64,000 bases of DNA from Photobacterium sp. TLY01 (GTDB taxonomy: Bacteria; Pseudomonadota; Gammaproteobacteria; Enterobacterales; Vibrionaceae). The DNA lies in contig NZ_CP090364.1 in NCBI RefSeq assembly GCF_021432065.1, positions 372,001 through 436,000 of the forward strand, read 5' to 3'. The translations under genes and the position numbers were made by a program. The stretch's first letter is position 1. Every line of letters starts with the position of its first letter. The notes under the pieces were generated by a model. The model was not told the origin of the DNA. It made no database searches and was given only the letters and a program-made list of their open reading frames with translations. This document shows, in pieces, positions 39,729-49,947 of this stretch.

Positions 39729-40624
39729 AATGGGTATCCTAAATATGTTCCGACATACCAGTGAAGCACGGGGGGGCCCCAGAGCAGGGCTATCCAGCCA
39801 GCCAGTGCAAGATAAGGACCGAATGAAAACGGTGTTTGCATACCGGCTTCATTGTCGCTGTGTTGCATACGCAGCAAAATGATGCCACAGATAGCGCCGA
39901 GCAAGGAAGAGAGCAGGACAATCAAAGGTAACAGCTGCCATCCGGCCCAGGCGCCCAAAGCGGCCAGGAGCTTGAAATCACCATAGCCCATGCCTTCCTT
40001 GCCTGTGAGCAGCTTGAAGACCCAGTACAGGCTCCAGAGGGACAGGTAGCCGGCCATGGCACCAATCACGGCAGATTCCAGGCTGACCGGGCTGATATCC
40101 AGCAGGGCCAGCAGCAGGCCGGCCCACATCAGAGGCAGGGTGAGCTGATCGGGCAGCAGCATTTTATCGATATCAATGAAGGTCAGGGCGATCAGGGTAC
40201 AACCGGCGCCAATCACCGCCAGACTCCAGGCCGAGAAAGGCAACACCAGCGCGACCGCCAGTGCCATGAGTGCCGTCAGGATCTCAATCGCGGGATAGCG
40301 GGCACTGATTTTGGCTTTGCACTGACTGCAGCGACCGCGAAGCAGTATCCAGCTGATGACAGGAATGTTTTCCCAGGCGCGGATCTTATGTTGGCAGTGC
40401 GGGCAGCTGGAGGCCGGGACACTGAGATTAAAGACAGGCTGGGGGCCGATGTCTGCATGGCCCGGAAAACACTCGGCGCAATCAGCGCGCCATTGTCTTT
40501 CCATCATGACGGGCAGGCGCAGGATGACCACATTCAGAAAGCTGCCGGCGATCAGGCCGAAAACCGCAGCAGCAAGCGGGTAAAGCCAGGGGTAGTAGGT
40601 CAGTAACGCCATGAGATGACTCAT
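39725..40624 (-). CDS. pilD: PilD, prepilin peptidase and N-methyltransferase
   Basis: An inner-membrane aspartyl protease of 299 residues that cuts the leader of type IV pilins and type II secretion pseudopilins and methylates the new N-terminus. The methyltransferase domain has the zinc Cys pairs CPHCQ and CSQCK; the protease Asp residues are in FIDIDKMLLPD and GYGDFKLLAALG. About eight membrane helices. The start could also be ATG at 40612 (MALLTYY). It lies 74 nt after pilC. Confidence 0.96.
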   Translation of the reverse strand: MSHLMALLTYYPWLYPLAAAVFGLIAGSFLNVVILRLPVMMERQWRADCAECFPGHADIGPQPVFNLSVPASSCPHCQHKIRAWENIPVISWILLRGRCSQCKAKISARYPAIEILTALMALAVALVLPFSAWSLAVIGAGCTLIALTFIDIDKMLLPDQLTLPLMWAGLLLALLDISPVSLESAVIGAMAGYLSLWSLYWVFKLLTGKEGMGYGDFKLLAALGAWAGWQLLPLIVLLSSLLGAICGIILLRMQHSDNEAGMQTPFSFGPYLALAGWIALLWGPPVLHWYVGTYLGYPL

Positions 40625-40698
40625 TTTCCATCAAGATATCCGAAGAACCGTTATTTTAGCCTGATTTGGTTGTCCGTAGCGAGTCGCAGAAAAAGAAC

Positions 40699-41943
40699 TC
40701 AGCCGACGGCTTTCATCAGGTCAAACACCGGCAGGTACATCGCCAGCAGCAGCGTACCGATAATCGTCCCGATAACAAGGATCAGCACAGGCTCGAGCAG
40801 GGTTGCCAGCGTTTTCAGCTGTTGTGACAGCGTGTTGTCATAATAAACCGCCAGCTCGAACAACAGGGTGTCTATGTTCCCGGTTTCTTCACCGACCATA
40901 ATGAGCTGTATCAGACGCTCAGGAATGCGCGCTTGTTGTTTGTCCATACTTTGCCGGATGGCGGCGTGGAGCGGCTGTCCGCCGGCGACCAGCCGGGCAG
41001 TCTGACGGTAGGTGTGTGTCAGCACTTGGTTACCGCAGGTCTCTGCTGCAAGATTCAGCCCGTCCAGCAAAGGGACACCGGCTTTAAAGGTGGTACCCAA
41101 GGTTCGGGTAAACCGTGCTTGTGCGGCCAGATGCAAACAAGGGCCGGCGACGGGCAACCGCAGTACCGCACGGTGACAGCGGTACTGCCAGCCCTGGCTG
41201 CGGCGATACTGCCAGCGGCAAAGCCCGGTGAGCAGAGCCACACCGGCGATGAGTGGCAGGCTGTACCGGCTGGCGTAGTCCGACAGCGTCAGCACAGCGC
41301 GGGTCAGCCAGGGGAGCTGGTGGCCCATAGTGGCAAAAAATCCGGCAAATTGCGGAATGATCCACACCAGCATTAGCACAGTCACCGCCATGGCTACCAC
41401 ACAAACTGCAGCAGGATAGAGCAGGGTATGGAATAGAGTACGCTGCAACTGGTGATACTGTTCACGGTAAGCGGCAATCTGTTCCAGAGTCTGTGGCAGT
41501 TGCCCGGCGAATTCACCGGCTTTGAGCAGGCTGGTGGTAATGGCATCGCAGCCGGGCGTGTGGCGGGCTACGGCTTCAGAAAACGGGGTGCCGGATGTGA
41601 CCTGCTGCTGGATGCGACTCAATATGGTAGCGGCTTCCATCCGGTGCTGCTCTTTGGTCAGAATACCCAGGGCTGCGCCCAGCGGCAGAGAGGCACTCAG
41701 CAAGCTGGCCAGTTGCCGGAACATCCCGGTCAGATCCTGCTGTCGGAAACGATGACGGCGATAAGTTCTCCAGCCGGGCCTGACACGGCGGATGGCCTGG
41801 ACAGTTATCGATTGCAGACGAAGGGAAGCTTCGACCTCGTCGGGCTGGAAAGCGACACGCATGCCGCTGGTGCGGCGGCCATTGCTCAGGCGTCCGCGCC
41901 AGCGAAAGTAGCCTACCTTTTCAGCCGGTCCCATCAGCCGCAC
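40699..41943 (-). CDS. pilC: PilC, type IV pilus inner-membrane platform protein
   Basis: A 414-residue GspF/PilC-family protein that couples the assembly ATPases to pilin insertion. It has two repeated cytoplasmic helical domains (FRQLASLLSASLPLGAALG at about 75-93, and FTRTLGTTFKAGVPLLDGL) and three membrane segments (about 170-190, 215-235 and 380-405). It overlaps pilB by 10 nt. Confidence 0.95.
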   Translation of the reverse strand: MRLMGPAEKVGYFRWRGRLSNGRRTSGMRVAFQPDEVEASLRLQSITVQAIRRVRPGWRTYRRHRFRQQDLTGMFRQLASLLSASLPLGAALGILTKEQHRMEAATILSRIQQQVTSGTPFSEAVARHTPGCDAITTSLLKAGEFAGQLPQTLEQIAAYREQYHQLQRTLFHTLLYPAAVCVVAMAVTVLMLVWIIPQFAGFFATMGHQLPWLTRAVLTLSDYASRYSLPLIAGVALLTGLCRWQYRRSQGWQYRCHRAVLRLPVAGPCLHLAAQARFTRTLGTTFKAGVPLLDGLNLAAETCGNQVLTHTYRQTARLVAGGQPLHAAIRQSMDKQQARIPERLIQLIMVGEETGNIDTLLFELAVYYDNTLSQQLKTLATLLEPVLILVIGTIIGTLLLAMYLPVFDLMKAVG

Positions 41944-43634
41944 TCAGTCTCGGGCTGCAGACTGTCATACGCCAGCACCCGTTGCAGCTCGCTCAGGCTG
42001 GTGATCCCCTGGCAGAGCAGGCGGATCCCAGCTTGCTCCAGCGACATGTCGTCAGCCTGATCAGTCATAAAATCGCAGAGCGCGGTTTCATTGAACGGGT
42101 TTGCCTGACTGGTTGTGCAGGAGACCAGTTCAAATATCCCGGTTCTGCCTAAGTAGCCCTGATTACAGTGCTCGCACCCCTGAGGGTTGGCGGCGAACAA
42201 GGATGTTGCGGTGTCTATCGCCAGTCTGTCGCGCTGACTGGCCGTTAACTCAGCCGGCCGCTTACAGTGCGGGCACAGGCAGCGGACCAGCCGCTGGGCG
42301 ATAATCAGGCTGAGGGAGGCACTGAGCTCATAGGGCGCGATCCCCAGATGTTGTAACCGGTTCAGGGTATCGGCGGCGGAGTTGGTGTGCAAAGTCGACA
42401 GGACCAGGTGTCCTGTTTGTGCCGCGCGTACCGCCATGGTTGCGGTTTCCTGATCCCGGATCTCGCCTATCATGATCACGTCGGGATCCTGGCGCAGAAA
42501 AGTGCGCAGTGCCGTGGCAAAATCCAGCCCTATCGCCGGGTGAATGTGGAGCTGATTGATCCCGGGAAGTTGAATTTCGACCGGATCCTCTGCGGTACAA
42601 ATGTTGCGGTGCTCCTGGTTGAGCAAACTCAGGCCGGCATACAGCGACAGGGTTTTTCCGCTGCCGGTCGGGCCGGTCACCAGGATCAGACCTTGTGGTT
42701 TGGTCAGCGCCTGCTCAAAGGCACTGCGCTGCCTGTCGGTATAGCCCAGCCGATTGAGCGCCAGCGGAATATGGTTGCTGTCGAGTAACCGTAAAACGAC
42801 TTTTTCTCCCCACTGCGCAGGCAGTGTGGACACCCGCATATCAACGGTCAGCTCTGGGTTGAGCGGCAGTCTGAAGCGGCCATCCTGGGGCAGGCGGCGC
42901 TCAGCTATGTTGAGTCGGGCGAGTATTTTGAGCCTGGCGGCCAGACGGGCTGCCAAATCCGAAGGCGGTGTGGCATGAATCAACAGCAGGCCATCGCAGC
43001 GAAATCGGATCCGGCACTGTTTTTCTAAAGGTTCGATATGGATGTCAGATGCCTGGCGCCGAACCGCGTCCAGCAGCAGTTGGTTAAGATAACGGCTGAC
43101 AGGCGCGTCATCCTTATCGGCTGTGGTTTCGGTCGGCGCAGTCTGGACGGCGGAGAACTGTGCTATCTCATTATTGTTGAGGCTGGCCGTATGCAGCGTA
43201 CTGGAAATCGGCTCGCCATAAATCCGCCTGATAGCGTTTTCCAACTGTCTGAGCGGTAAAATCACCGGTGAAATCTGATAGCCGGAGGCAAAGCGGCATT
43301 CGTCCTGACCGCGGGTATCAAAGGGATTGGCGATCCCTAAGGTCAGGACATCCTGACCCAGGGCAAGGGGCAGCACACTGTGCTTTTCGATCAGCGGTCT
43401 GAGGGTCAGCCGTTTACAGACAGCCTGGTAATCGTAATGGTGAACATCGTCCATCGGTAGGGCGCTGAGGTGCGCCAGCTGCTTGGCCAGATCCCAGTCG
43501 CTGAATACGCCGGCATTGACGACGGCAGCGATATCGCTCAGGTGATGCTGGCGCATGCCCGTCTGGATCCGATCGGCTTCAGCCGGATTGATGAGGCTGG
43601 ATTGCAGTAAGGTGTTTATCAGGGCGCTGTTCAT
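41934..43634 (-). CDS. pilB: PilB, type IV pilus extension ATPase
   Basis: A 566-residue GspE/PilB hexameric ATPase that powers pilus extension. N-terminal domain (about 1-140), linker, then the ATPase with SDIHIEPLEKQCRIRFR, Walker A GPTGSGKT at 321-328, Asp box DPDVIMIGEIRDQETA, His box GHLVLSTLHTNSAADT, and a zinc tetracysteine (CLCPHC with CEHC). The open frame reaches 43700, but ATG 43634 follows the pilA stop at once with GGGGC upstream and fits the family start. Confidence 0.95.
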   Translation of the reverse strand: MNSALINTLLQSSLINPAEADRIQTGMRQHHLSDIAAVVNAGVFSDWDLAKQLAHLSALPMDDVHHYDYQAVCKRLTLRPLIEKHSVLPLALGQDVLTLGIANPFDTRGQDECRFASGYQISPVILPLRQLENAIRRIYGEPISSTLHTASLNNNEIAQFSAVQTAPTETTADKDDAPVSRYLNQLLLDAVRRQASDIHIEPLEKQCRIRFRCDGLLLIHATPPSDLAARLAARLKILARLNIAERRLPQDGRFRLPLNPELTVDMRVSTLPAQWGEKVVLRLLDSNHIPLALNRLGYTDRQRSAFEQALTKPQGLILVTGPTGSGKTLSLYAGLSLLNQEHRNICTAEDPVEIQLPGINQLHIHPAIGLDFATALRTFLRQDPDVIMIGEIRDQETATMAVRAAQTGHLVLSTLHTNSAADTLNRLQHLGIAPYELSASLSLIIAQRLVRCLCPHCKRPAELTASQRDRLAIDTATSLFAANPQGCEHCNQGYLGRTGIFELVSCTTSQANPFNETALCDFMTDQADDMSLEQAGIRLLCQGITSLSELQRVLAYDSLQPETECG

Positions 43635-43635
43635 T

Positions 43636-44127
43636 TTATTGCCCCGGACAGAATTGCGACGGGATATCACCGCTGCAGTGTGTTCGCCAGACAATACCAT
43701 GGGCGTCGCTCTGTGGCTGCAAGCGGATTACCGTGTTCGCGGGCAGGCTGCCTTTGCGCTGTCCTTCCGGAATACGCGCCACGATGGCTGTGCCGTCTGT
43801 GATGGCTGGGGTGATCCCCGACAGGCTTGCCGTGACCGTTGAGTAAATTTCAAAGCTGTCACCATTGCTTTTGCTGAAGAGTTGCTTGGCGGGCACGCCG
43901 TTACTGCCGCTTTGACAGTCGATCAGCTGTGTCGTACCAGAGGTCAGCCCTGTGATCAGGCACAAACTGACCGCAGTTTTCATCGCCGAGGAAGCCTGCA
44001 GCATTTCCGTTGCATGGGCACGCTGGGTGTAGCCCTGATAAGCCGGCATGGCAAACGCCGCCAGAATACTGATGATAGCCACCACGATCATCAATTCAAT
44101 CAATGTAAATCCACTGTGCCTGGTCAT
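43636..44127 (-). CDS. pilA: PilA, type IV major pilin (type IVa)
   Basis: A 163-residue prepilin. The short basic leader MTRHSG is cut before Phe ([11 protein letters not shown]), with Glu5 of the mature form present; residues 7-35 form the hydrophobic assembly helix. Two cysteines near the end ([11 protein letters not shown]) make the usual D-region loop, and two more (CLITGL, IDCQ) may form a second bond. The frame is open 93 nt upstream, but ATG 44127 has GAGAG before it and gives the type IVa leader. Head groove is divergent, as pilins are. First gene of pilABCD. Confidence 0.94.
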   Translation of the reverse strand: MTRHSGFTLIELMIVVAIISILAAFAMPAYQGYTQRAHATEMLQASSAMKTAVSLCLITGLTSGTTQLIDCQSGSNGVPAKQLFSKSNGDSFEIYSTVTASLSGITPAITDGTAIVARIPEGQRKGSLPANTVIRLQPQSDAHGIVWRTHCSGDIPSQFCPGQ

Positions 44128-44450
44128 GATGCTCTCTATTTGAAGAACCGATGCGTCATGAAAATAAGCCATGATATTCATAGAGATAGTCAAGGCTCTT
44201 GGTTTCTCGGGGCGATTCAAACCCTTTGGATGTAAAAACCGCGCTTACAGGCGGTGGTTGGAGGCTGCTCGAAGAAAGCGGTACTGGGCAGGCGGCGTGA
44301 ATGTCTGGGGTCACCTGACTTCAGGCTGCTTTGTTCGAATGTGCTCACGGTGCGGTTTGGGTCAAAATAGAGTGTTATGACGTTAACTAGCTTAAAAGAC
44401 ACTGCTTTTACTGGGTTTTTATCAAGACAATACTCAGATCACAGATAGTA
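44128..44450. other. Gene-free stretch upstream of pilA
   Basis: About 320 nt between the divergent pilA and glpT genes. On the minus strand TTGACT at about 44193-44188 is the best -35-like hexamer for pilA but lacks a good -10 at normal spacing; I saw no sigma-54 -24/-12 pair. Short open frames here have no ribosome-binding site and resemble nothing. Confidence 0.4.
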
Positions 44451-44512
44451 AATGAGCATAAACGAAAATGTTTACTTTCATCAATTTGATGAATACGCTC
44501 ACTCGCTCATAA
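44451..44512 (+). promoter_or_regulatory. GlpR-like operator region upstream of glpT
   Basis: AATGAGCATAAACGAAAATG at 44451-44470 matches the E. coli GlpR consensus (WATKYTCGWWAWCGAMCATW) at about 15 of 20 positions. Weaker overlapping matches follow at 44467-44486 and about 44492-44511. Inside lies a perfect 17-bp palindrome TTCATCAATTTGATGAA (44477-44493). GlpR represses glp genes until glycerol-3-phosphate is present; control of glpTQ by GlpR is known in E. coli and inferred here. Confidence 0.5.
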
Positions 44513-44522
44513 AAACCATCGC

Positions 44523-44528
44523 TATAAT
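44523..44528 (+). promoter_or_regulatory. -10 element of the glpT promoter
   Basis: Perfect TATAAT 23 nt before the glpT start codon, immediately downstream of the GlpR-like sites. The -35 area (about 44500) is weak, as in activator-dependent promoters. Confidence 0.5.
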
Positions 44529-44551
44529 CATAACAACGAGGTTCCCTCTGA

Positions 44552-45913
44552 ATGTTTGGAATTTTTACCCCCAAAGCGCATCAACCGCTGCTGCCGGCAG
44601 ACAAGGTTGACAGCACCTACAGACGGCTGCGGTGGCAGCTTTTTATTGGAATTTTTTTCGGGTATGCCGGCTATTACCTGGTCCGTAAGAATTTTAGTCT
44701 GGCGATGCCATACCTGATTGAACAGGGCTTCAGCCGTGGTGATCTGGGTGTCGCGCTGGCCGCTGTCTCTATTTCCTATGGTCTGTCAAAGTTTCTGATG
44801 GGCAGCGTGTCTGACCGCTCCGATCCACGCTATTTCTTAAGTGCCGGCCTGCTGATGTCGTCGCTGGTGATGTTCTGCTTCGGTTTCATGCCCTGGGCGA
44901 CCAGCAGCATTACCGCCATGTTTATCCTGTTGTTCCTGAACGGCTGGTTCCAGGGCATGGGCTGGCCTGCGTGCGGCCGGACGATGGTGCACTGGTGGTC
45001 CCGTAAAGAGCGGGGCGAAATTGTTTCGGTCTGGAATGTGGCGCATAACGTGGGTGGCGGCCTGATTGGCCCGCTGTTTTTACTGGGTTTGTGGGCTTTC
45101 CAGGATGACTGGCGCGCCGCTTTTTATGTCCCTGCCTTTTTTGCCGCTCTGGTTGCTGTTTTCATCTGGCTGACAGTACGTGATACCCCGCAGTCATGCG
45201 GCCTGCCGGCGATTGAAGAATACAAAAACGATTACCCGGACGATTACGACAAGTCTCATGAAAATGAAATGTCGGCTAAAGAGATTTTCTTCAAGTATGT
45301 TTTTTCCAACAAGCTGTTGTGGTCTATCGCGATTGCCAACGCCTTTGTGTATCTGATCCGCTATGGCGTACTCGACTGGGCGCCGGTATACCTGAAAGAG
45401 GCCAAGGAATTTACCGTCGATAAATCATCCTGGGCGTATTTCCTGTATGAGTGGGCGGGGATCCCGGGCACCCTGCTGTGCGGCTGGATTTCAGACAAAC
45501 TGTTCAAAGGCCGCCGTGCACCGGCCGGAATTCTGTTTATGGTCCTGGTGACTCTGGCCGTACTGGTGTACTGGTTTAACCCGGCAGGCAACCCGACCGT
45601 GGACATGCTGGCCCTGATTGCGATCGGTTTCCTGATTTATGGTCCTGTGATGCTGATTGGTCTGTATGCGCTGGAACTGGCACCGAAAAAAGCAGCGGGC
45701 ACCGCAGCGGGCCTGACCGGTCTGTTTGGTTACCTGGGTGGCGCCGTTGCGGCGAATGCAGTGCTGGGTTACACAGTGGATCACTTTGGCTGGGATGGCG
45801 GTTTCATCGTGCTGGTGGGATCTTGCATCGCGTCCATCGTTTTCCTGATGTATGCCTTTGTCGGTGAGCGAGCGCACCATAAACAAAAAGCACGCGAGCA
45901 GGCGCTTGCGTAA
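44552..45913 (+). CDS. glpT: Glycerol-3-phosphate:phosphate antiporter GlpT
   Basis: A 453-residue major-facilitator transporter of the organophosphate:Pi antiporter family that takes up glycerol-3-phosphate (and fosfomycin) in exchange for phosphate. Twelve membrane helices; hallmark stretches are [20 protein letters not shown], with the substrate-binding Arg, and [20 protein letters not shown], the family signature. ATG 44552 follows GAGG at 10 nt. It is followed by glpQ on the same strand across a hairpin. Confidence 0.97.
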   Translation: MFGIFTPKAHQPLLPADKVDSTYRRLRWQLFIGIFFGYAGYYLVRKNFSLAMPYLIEQGFSRGDLGVALAAVSISYGLSKFLMGSVSDRSDPRYFLSAGLLMSSLVMFCFGFMPWATSSITAMFILLFLNGWFQGMGWPACGRTMVHWWSRKERGEIVSVWNVAHNVGGGLIGPLFLLGLWAFQDDWRAAFYVPAFFAALVAVFIWLTVRDTPQSCGLPAIEEYKNDYPDDYDKSHENEMSAKEIFFKYVFSNKLLWSIAIANAFVYLIRYGVLDWAPVYLKEAKEFTVDKSSWAYFLYEWAGIPGTLLCGWISDKLFKGRRAPAGILFMVLVTLAVLVYWFNPAGNPTVDMLALIAIGFLIYGPVMLIGLYALELAPKKAAGTAAGLTGLFGYLGGAVAANAVLGYTVDHFGWDGGFIVLVGSCIASIVFLMYAFVGERAHHKQKAREQALA

Positions 45914-45938
45914 TTTCATGTTTTAATCTTTATATTAT

Positions 45939-45975
45939 TCAGGCCGTTTCATAATAGTGACGGCCTGACTCTTTT
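45939..45975 (+). terminator. Attenuator-like hairpin between glpT and glpQ
   Basis: TCAGGCCGT (45939-45947) and ACGGCCTGA (45960-45968) form a perfect 9-bp stem with a 12-nt loop, followed by CTCTTTT. A partial terminator here would lower glpQ relative to glpT. Confidence 0.6.
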
Positions 45976-46008
45976 CAGGTGTCTAGGTACCAACAAATGG
46001 ATAATACA

Positions 46009-47067
46009 ATGAAACTGAACGTGATTGGCTTCACTCTGGCTGCACTGACTTACTCTTCTTATTCTCTGGCGGATCCGCTGGTGATTGCCCACCGTGGCGC
46101 GTCGGGCTACCTGCCTGAGCACACGCTGGAAGCCAAAGCCATGGCCTATGCCATGAAACCGGACTATATCGAGCAAGATGTGGTGATGACCAAAGATGAC
46201 CAGCTGGTTGTGTTGCATGATCATTATCTAGATCGTGTGACAGATGTGGCGGAGCGTTATCCGGACCGTGCCCGTGCCGACGGTCGTTACTACGCGATTG
46301 ATTTTACGCTGGCTGAAATTCAGGGTCTGCGTCTGACCGAAGGATTTAATATCGATCAAGACGGCAATAAGGTGGCGGGTTATCCTGATCGTTTCCCGCT
46401 GTGGAAGTCGTCATTTACTGTGCCGACACTGGCGGAAGAAATCGAGCTGATCCAGGGGTTGAACAAAACACTCGGATACAACATCGGTATCTATCCTGAA
46501 ATCAAAGCGCCCTGGTTTCATCGTCATGAAGGAAAAGACATTTCGAAAGCGCTGCTGAAAGTGCTGAAAGAATACGGCTATGACAGCAAAGACGATAAAG
46601 CTTTCGTTCAGTGTTTTGACCCGATTGAACTCAAACGCATCAATGATGAGCTGATGCCGGCCATGAAGATGGATCTCAATCTGGTCCAGCTGATGGCCTA
46701 CACCGACTGGAACGAGACTATGGTGTATCAGGGCAAGGATGCAACGCCGTACAATTATGACTGGATGTTTGAAAAAGGCGGCATGGCGAAAGTGGCTCAG
46801 TATGCCGATGGTATCGGTCCCTGGAAACCTATGCTGGTGGATGACAAGTCAACCAAAGACAACCTGATCATCCTGCCGCTGATGAAAGAAGCGAAGTCGG
46901 CTGGTCTGCTGGTTCACCCTTATACCTTCCGTGCCGATGAAGGCCGCATTGCCCCGTATGCGGATAACTTTGATGACATGCTGGATGTGTTTTATCACAA
47001 AGTGAAAGTGGATGGGGTGTTCACTGACTTTCCGGACAAAGCCGTGTCTTTCCTGAATCGCGGTTAA
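46009..47067 (+). CDS. glpQ: GlpQ, periplasmic glycerophosphodiester phosphodiesterase
   Basis: Hydrolyses glycerophosphodiesters in the periplasm to glycerol-3-phosphate, which GlpT then imports. From ATG 46009 it is 352 residues with a signal peptide of about 22 residues (ending SLA before DP). Catalytic and calcium-binding motifs are AHRGASGYLPEHT, DYIEQDVVMTKDDQLVVLHD and YPEIKAPWFH. An ATG at 45997 would add four residues before the signal and has AGGT upstream; the choice is uncertain. Ends before a strong terminator. Confidence 0.95.
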   Translation: MKLNVIGFTLAALTYSSYSLADPLVIAHRGASGYLPEHTLEAKAMAYAMKPDYIEQDVVMTKDDQLVVLHDHYLDRVTDVAERYPDRARADGRYYAIDFTLAEIQGLRLTEGFNIDQDGNKVAGYPDRFPLWKSSFTVPTLAEEIELIQGLNKTLGYNIGIYPEIKAPWFHRHEGKDISKALLKVLKEYGYDSKDDKAFVQCFDPIELKRINDELMPAMKMDLNLVQLMAYTDWNETMVYQGKDATPYNYDWMFEKGGMAKVAQYADGIGPWKPMLVDDKSTKDNLIILPLMKEAKSAGLLVHPYTFRADEGRIAPYADNFDDMLDVFYHKVKVDGVFTDFPDKAVSFLNRG

Positions 47068-47090
47068 TCGGAACCATTGCCTCAACATGA

Positions 47091-47119
47091 AAAAGGGAGC
47101 GCTCTGGCGCTCCCTTTCT
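47091..47119 (+). terminator. Terminator after glpQ
   Basis: AAGGGAGCGC-tctg-GCGCTCCCTT stem followed by TCTGTTCTT. It lies between the converging glpQ and nadC, with A residues on the 5' side that would serve nadC too. Confidence 0.85.
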
Positions 47120-47151
47120 GTTCTTAGTGCTCTGCTCTGTGTGATCTGCGC

Positions 47152-48051
<900 letters not shown>

Positions 48052-48196
48052 TTATATACCGTGTTGGCTGAGGCTGTCGAAATGAAGCCGATCATACTGT
48101 GAGATGCTGGCAAGGGGAAGGCATTCTCGGGTTGAGTGAGAGCGGCTACAGGTTTTATCCTTAGCGTCAGGCAAATCAAGTAAACAGGCAGCAGGC

Positions 48197-48751
48197 ATGA
48201 ACTTCAGAATTAACGACCAACACTGGCTGGACAAAGTAAAACGGGTGCCTTCTCCGTTCTGTGACAGCCGGCAGGATGAAACCGATATCTCACTGTTGGT
48301 GATCCACAATATCAGCCTGCCGCCGGGGCAGTTTGGTGGTTCTTATATAGAGCAGCTCTTTACCGGGCAGCTGGATCCGGACGGGCATCCGTACTTTCGA
48401 GAAATCCATCAGCTGCGGGTCTCTGCCCATTGCCTGATCCGCCGCGATGGCGAAGTGATTCAGTTTGTGCCTTTTAATGCCAGAGCCTGGCATGCCGGTG
48501 TGTCTGAGTTCGCTGGCAGAGATAAATGCAATGATTATTCTGTCGGGATTGAACTGGAAGGCACAGATACCCTGCCATATACCCCGGCGCAGTATGACAC
48601 TTTGCGCCAACTGACCCGCACTTTATTCGCCCGTTATCCCCAGCTGACCCGTTCCCGCATTACCGGCCACGAATTTATCGCGCCTGGTCGTAAGACTGAC
48701 CCGGGGTTGGCGTTCGACTGGCGCCACTATAAAACCGGGTTAAGTGACTAA
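48197..48751 (+). CDS. ampD: AmpD, 1,6-anhydro-N-acetylmuramyl-L-alanine amidase
   Basis: A cytoplasmic zinc amidase of 184 residues that removes the stem peptide from anhydro-muropeptides during cell-wall recycling and so keeps ampC-type beta-lactamase signalling off. Amidase_2 fold with LLVIHNISLPPGQFGG (first His ligand), VSAHCLIRRDGEVIQFV, and GHEFIAPGRKTDPG carrying the second His and the Asp ligand. ATG 48197 begins MNFRINDQHWL. No signal peptide, as expected for AmpD rather than AmiD. Confidence 0.96.
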   Translation: MNFRINDQHWLDKVKRVPSPFCDSRQDETDISLLVIHNISLPPGQFGGSYIEQLFTGQLDPDGHPYFREIHQLRVSAHCLIRRDGEVIQFVPFNARAWHAGVSEFAGRDKCNDYSVGIELEGTDTLPYTPAQYDTLRQLTRTLFARYPQLTRSRITGHEFIAPGRKTDPGLAFDWRHYKTGLSD

Positions 48752-48780
48752 AAAAAATTTGAGCTGTTTTACAAAAAGTG

Positions 48781-48805
48781 ACATTTTTGTATGTGATAAA
48801 AATGT
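48781..48805 (+). terminator. Weak hairpin after ampD
   Basis: ACATTTTT (48781-48788) and AAAAATGT (48798-48805) form an A/T-only 8-bp stem with a 9-nt loop. It may be a poor terminator for ampD; no separate T run follows. Confidence 0.35.
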
Positions 48806-48811
48806 TAAAAA

Positions 48812-48826
48812 ATTGGTCTGACCATT
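48812..48826. promoter_or_regulatory. PdhR operator, distal site
   Basis: ATTGGTCTGACCATT matches the PdhR palindrome ATTGGTnnnACCAAT with a single mismatch. It lies about 245 nt before pdhR and 187 nt upstream of a second, better site. Confidence 0.7.
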
Positions 48827-48998
48827 AACTTTTTGTGTGAATCTTGTTCGCAACATGCGGGATTCTGGTCTAAAGTTGCGATAATTTTTGGCTTTTATAG
48901 CACGAAATGAGGGGATTTACTGCTCGAACTACCATGACATGAATCAAGTTGTCGGTAGACATCCTCAATTATTTCTGTAAAATTTCTGTATATAGTTA

Positions 48999-49015
48999 AA
49001 TTGGTATGACCAATT
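48999..49015. promoter_or_regulatory. PdhR operator, proximal site
   Basis: AATTGGTATGACCAATT is a perfect palindrome around a 3-nt centre and equals the PdhR consensus. It is 57 nt before the pdhR start, probably at or just after the promoter (a TATATAG box lies at 48989-48995), as in autoregulated pdhR-aceEF-lpd operons released by pyruvate. Confidence 0.85.
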
Positions 49016-49072
49016 AACCGGTCGTAGGGTCGAACTGTCAGATAAAAAAGTACAAGAAGCAGATACGAATAA

Positions 49073-49846
49073 ATGACTTATAAGCGTATTCGCCAGGCCA
49101 AGCTCTCAGACGTCATAGAGCAAGAACTTGAGCGACTGATCCTGGAGGGGATATGGTCCCCCGGAGACCAACTGCCGCCTGAACGAGAGTTAGCGCGGCA
49201 GTTTGACGTTTCGCGCCCATCGGTACGCGAAGCAATTCAACGCTTAGAAGCCAAACATCTGCTGACCCGTCGTCAGGGGGGAGGTACCTTTGTGTCGGAT
49301 CAGTTATGGCAGAGCTTTTCTGATCCCCTGCTGGATTTGCTGGCAGCCCATCCTGAAACACAACTCGACTTACTTGAATCCCGCCATGCCCTTGAAGGAT
49401 TGGCGGCTTATTATGCCGCTCTGCGTGGCAATGAAGACGACTTCGACCGTATCCGCGCCTGTCACAGCCGGATACAGGAAGCCCAGCAACAGGGTGATCT
49501 CAAATCTGAAGCTGCCGCTGTGATGCAGTATCTGATTGCGGTGACCGAATCCGCACATAATCTGGTACTGCTGCATATCATCCGCAGTCTCGCCCCCTTG
49601 CTGGAACAAAACGTATTACAAAACTTTGAACTCCTGAACCGTCGCCCTGAGGTGGTGGAGAAGGTGAGCAAACACCGAGCCGATATTGTGCATGCGATCG
49701 TTTCCGGGCAGCCGGAAATGGCGCGTGAAGCATCGCATGCACATTTGGCTTATATCGAGGAAACATTGTTGGATTTAACGCTTGAAGATAGCAGACGTGA
49801 ACGCTCTCTTCGCAGGATTCAACAACGCAAGGACGGGCTGGATTAA
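49073..49846 (+). CDS. pdhR: PdhR, pyruvate-responsive GntR-family repressor
   Basis: A 257-residue FadR-subfamily repressor of the pyruvate dehydrogenase operon that leaves DNA when pyruvate binds. Winged helix-turn-helix in residues 8-75 with [20 protein letters not shown] and RQGGGTFVS; all-helical FCD effector domain in residues 95-225. Two PdhR-type operators lie upstream. It is separated from aceE by 101 nt on the same strand. Confidence 0.96.
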   Translation: MTYKRIRQAKLSDVIEQELERLILEGIWSPGDQLPPERELARQFDVSRPSVREAIQRLEAKHLLTRRQGGGTFVSDQLWQSFSDPLLDLLAAHPETQLDLLESRHALEGLAAYYAALRGNEDDFDRIRACHSRIQEAQQQGDLKSEAAAVMQYLIAVTESAHNLVLLHIIRSLAPLLEQNVLQNFELLNRRPEVVEKVSKHRADIVHAIVSGQPEMAREASHAHLAYIEETLLDLTLEDSRRERSLRRIQQRKDGLD

Positions 49847-49947
49847 TACTTCCCTCATATAAGCCGAGGTCGGTATCAAACAGTCGCGACATTGTTAGGG
49901 GCGATAAAACCCTGGTTTTGTAGAATATCAACGAAAGGATAGATCGC

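Noticed and set aside
44217..44402. 61-codon minus-strand frame upstream of pilA
   Set aside because: No ribosome-binding site, no resemblance to a known protein, and it ends before pilA; I treat the stretch as non-coding.
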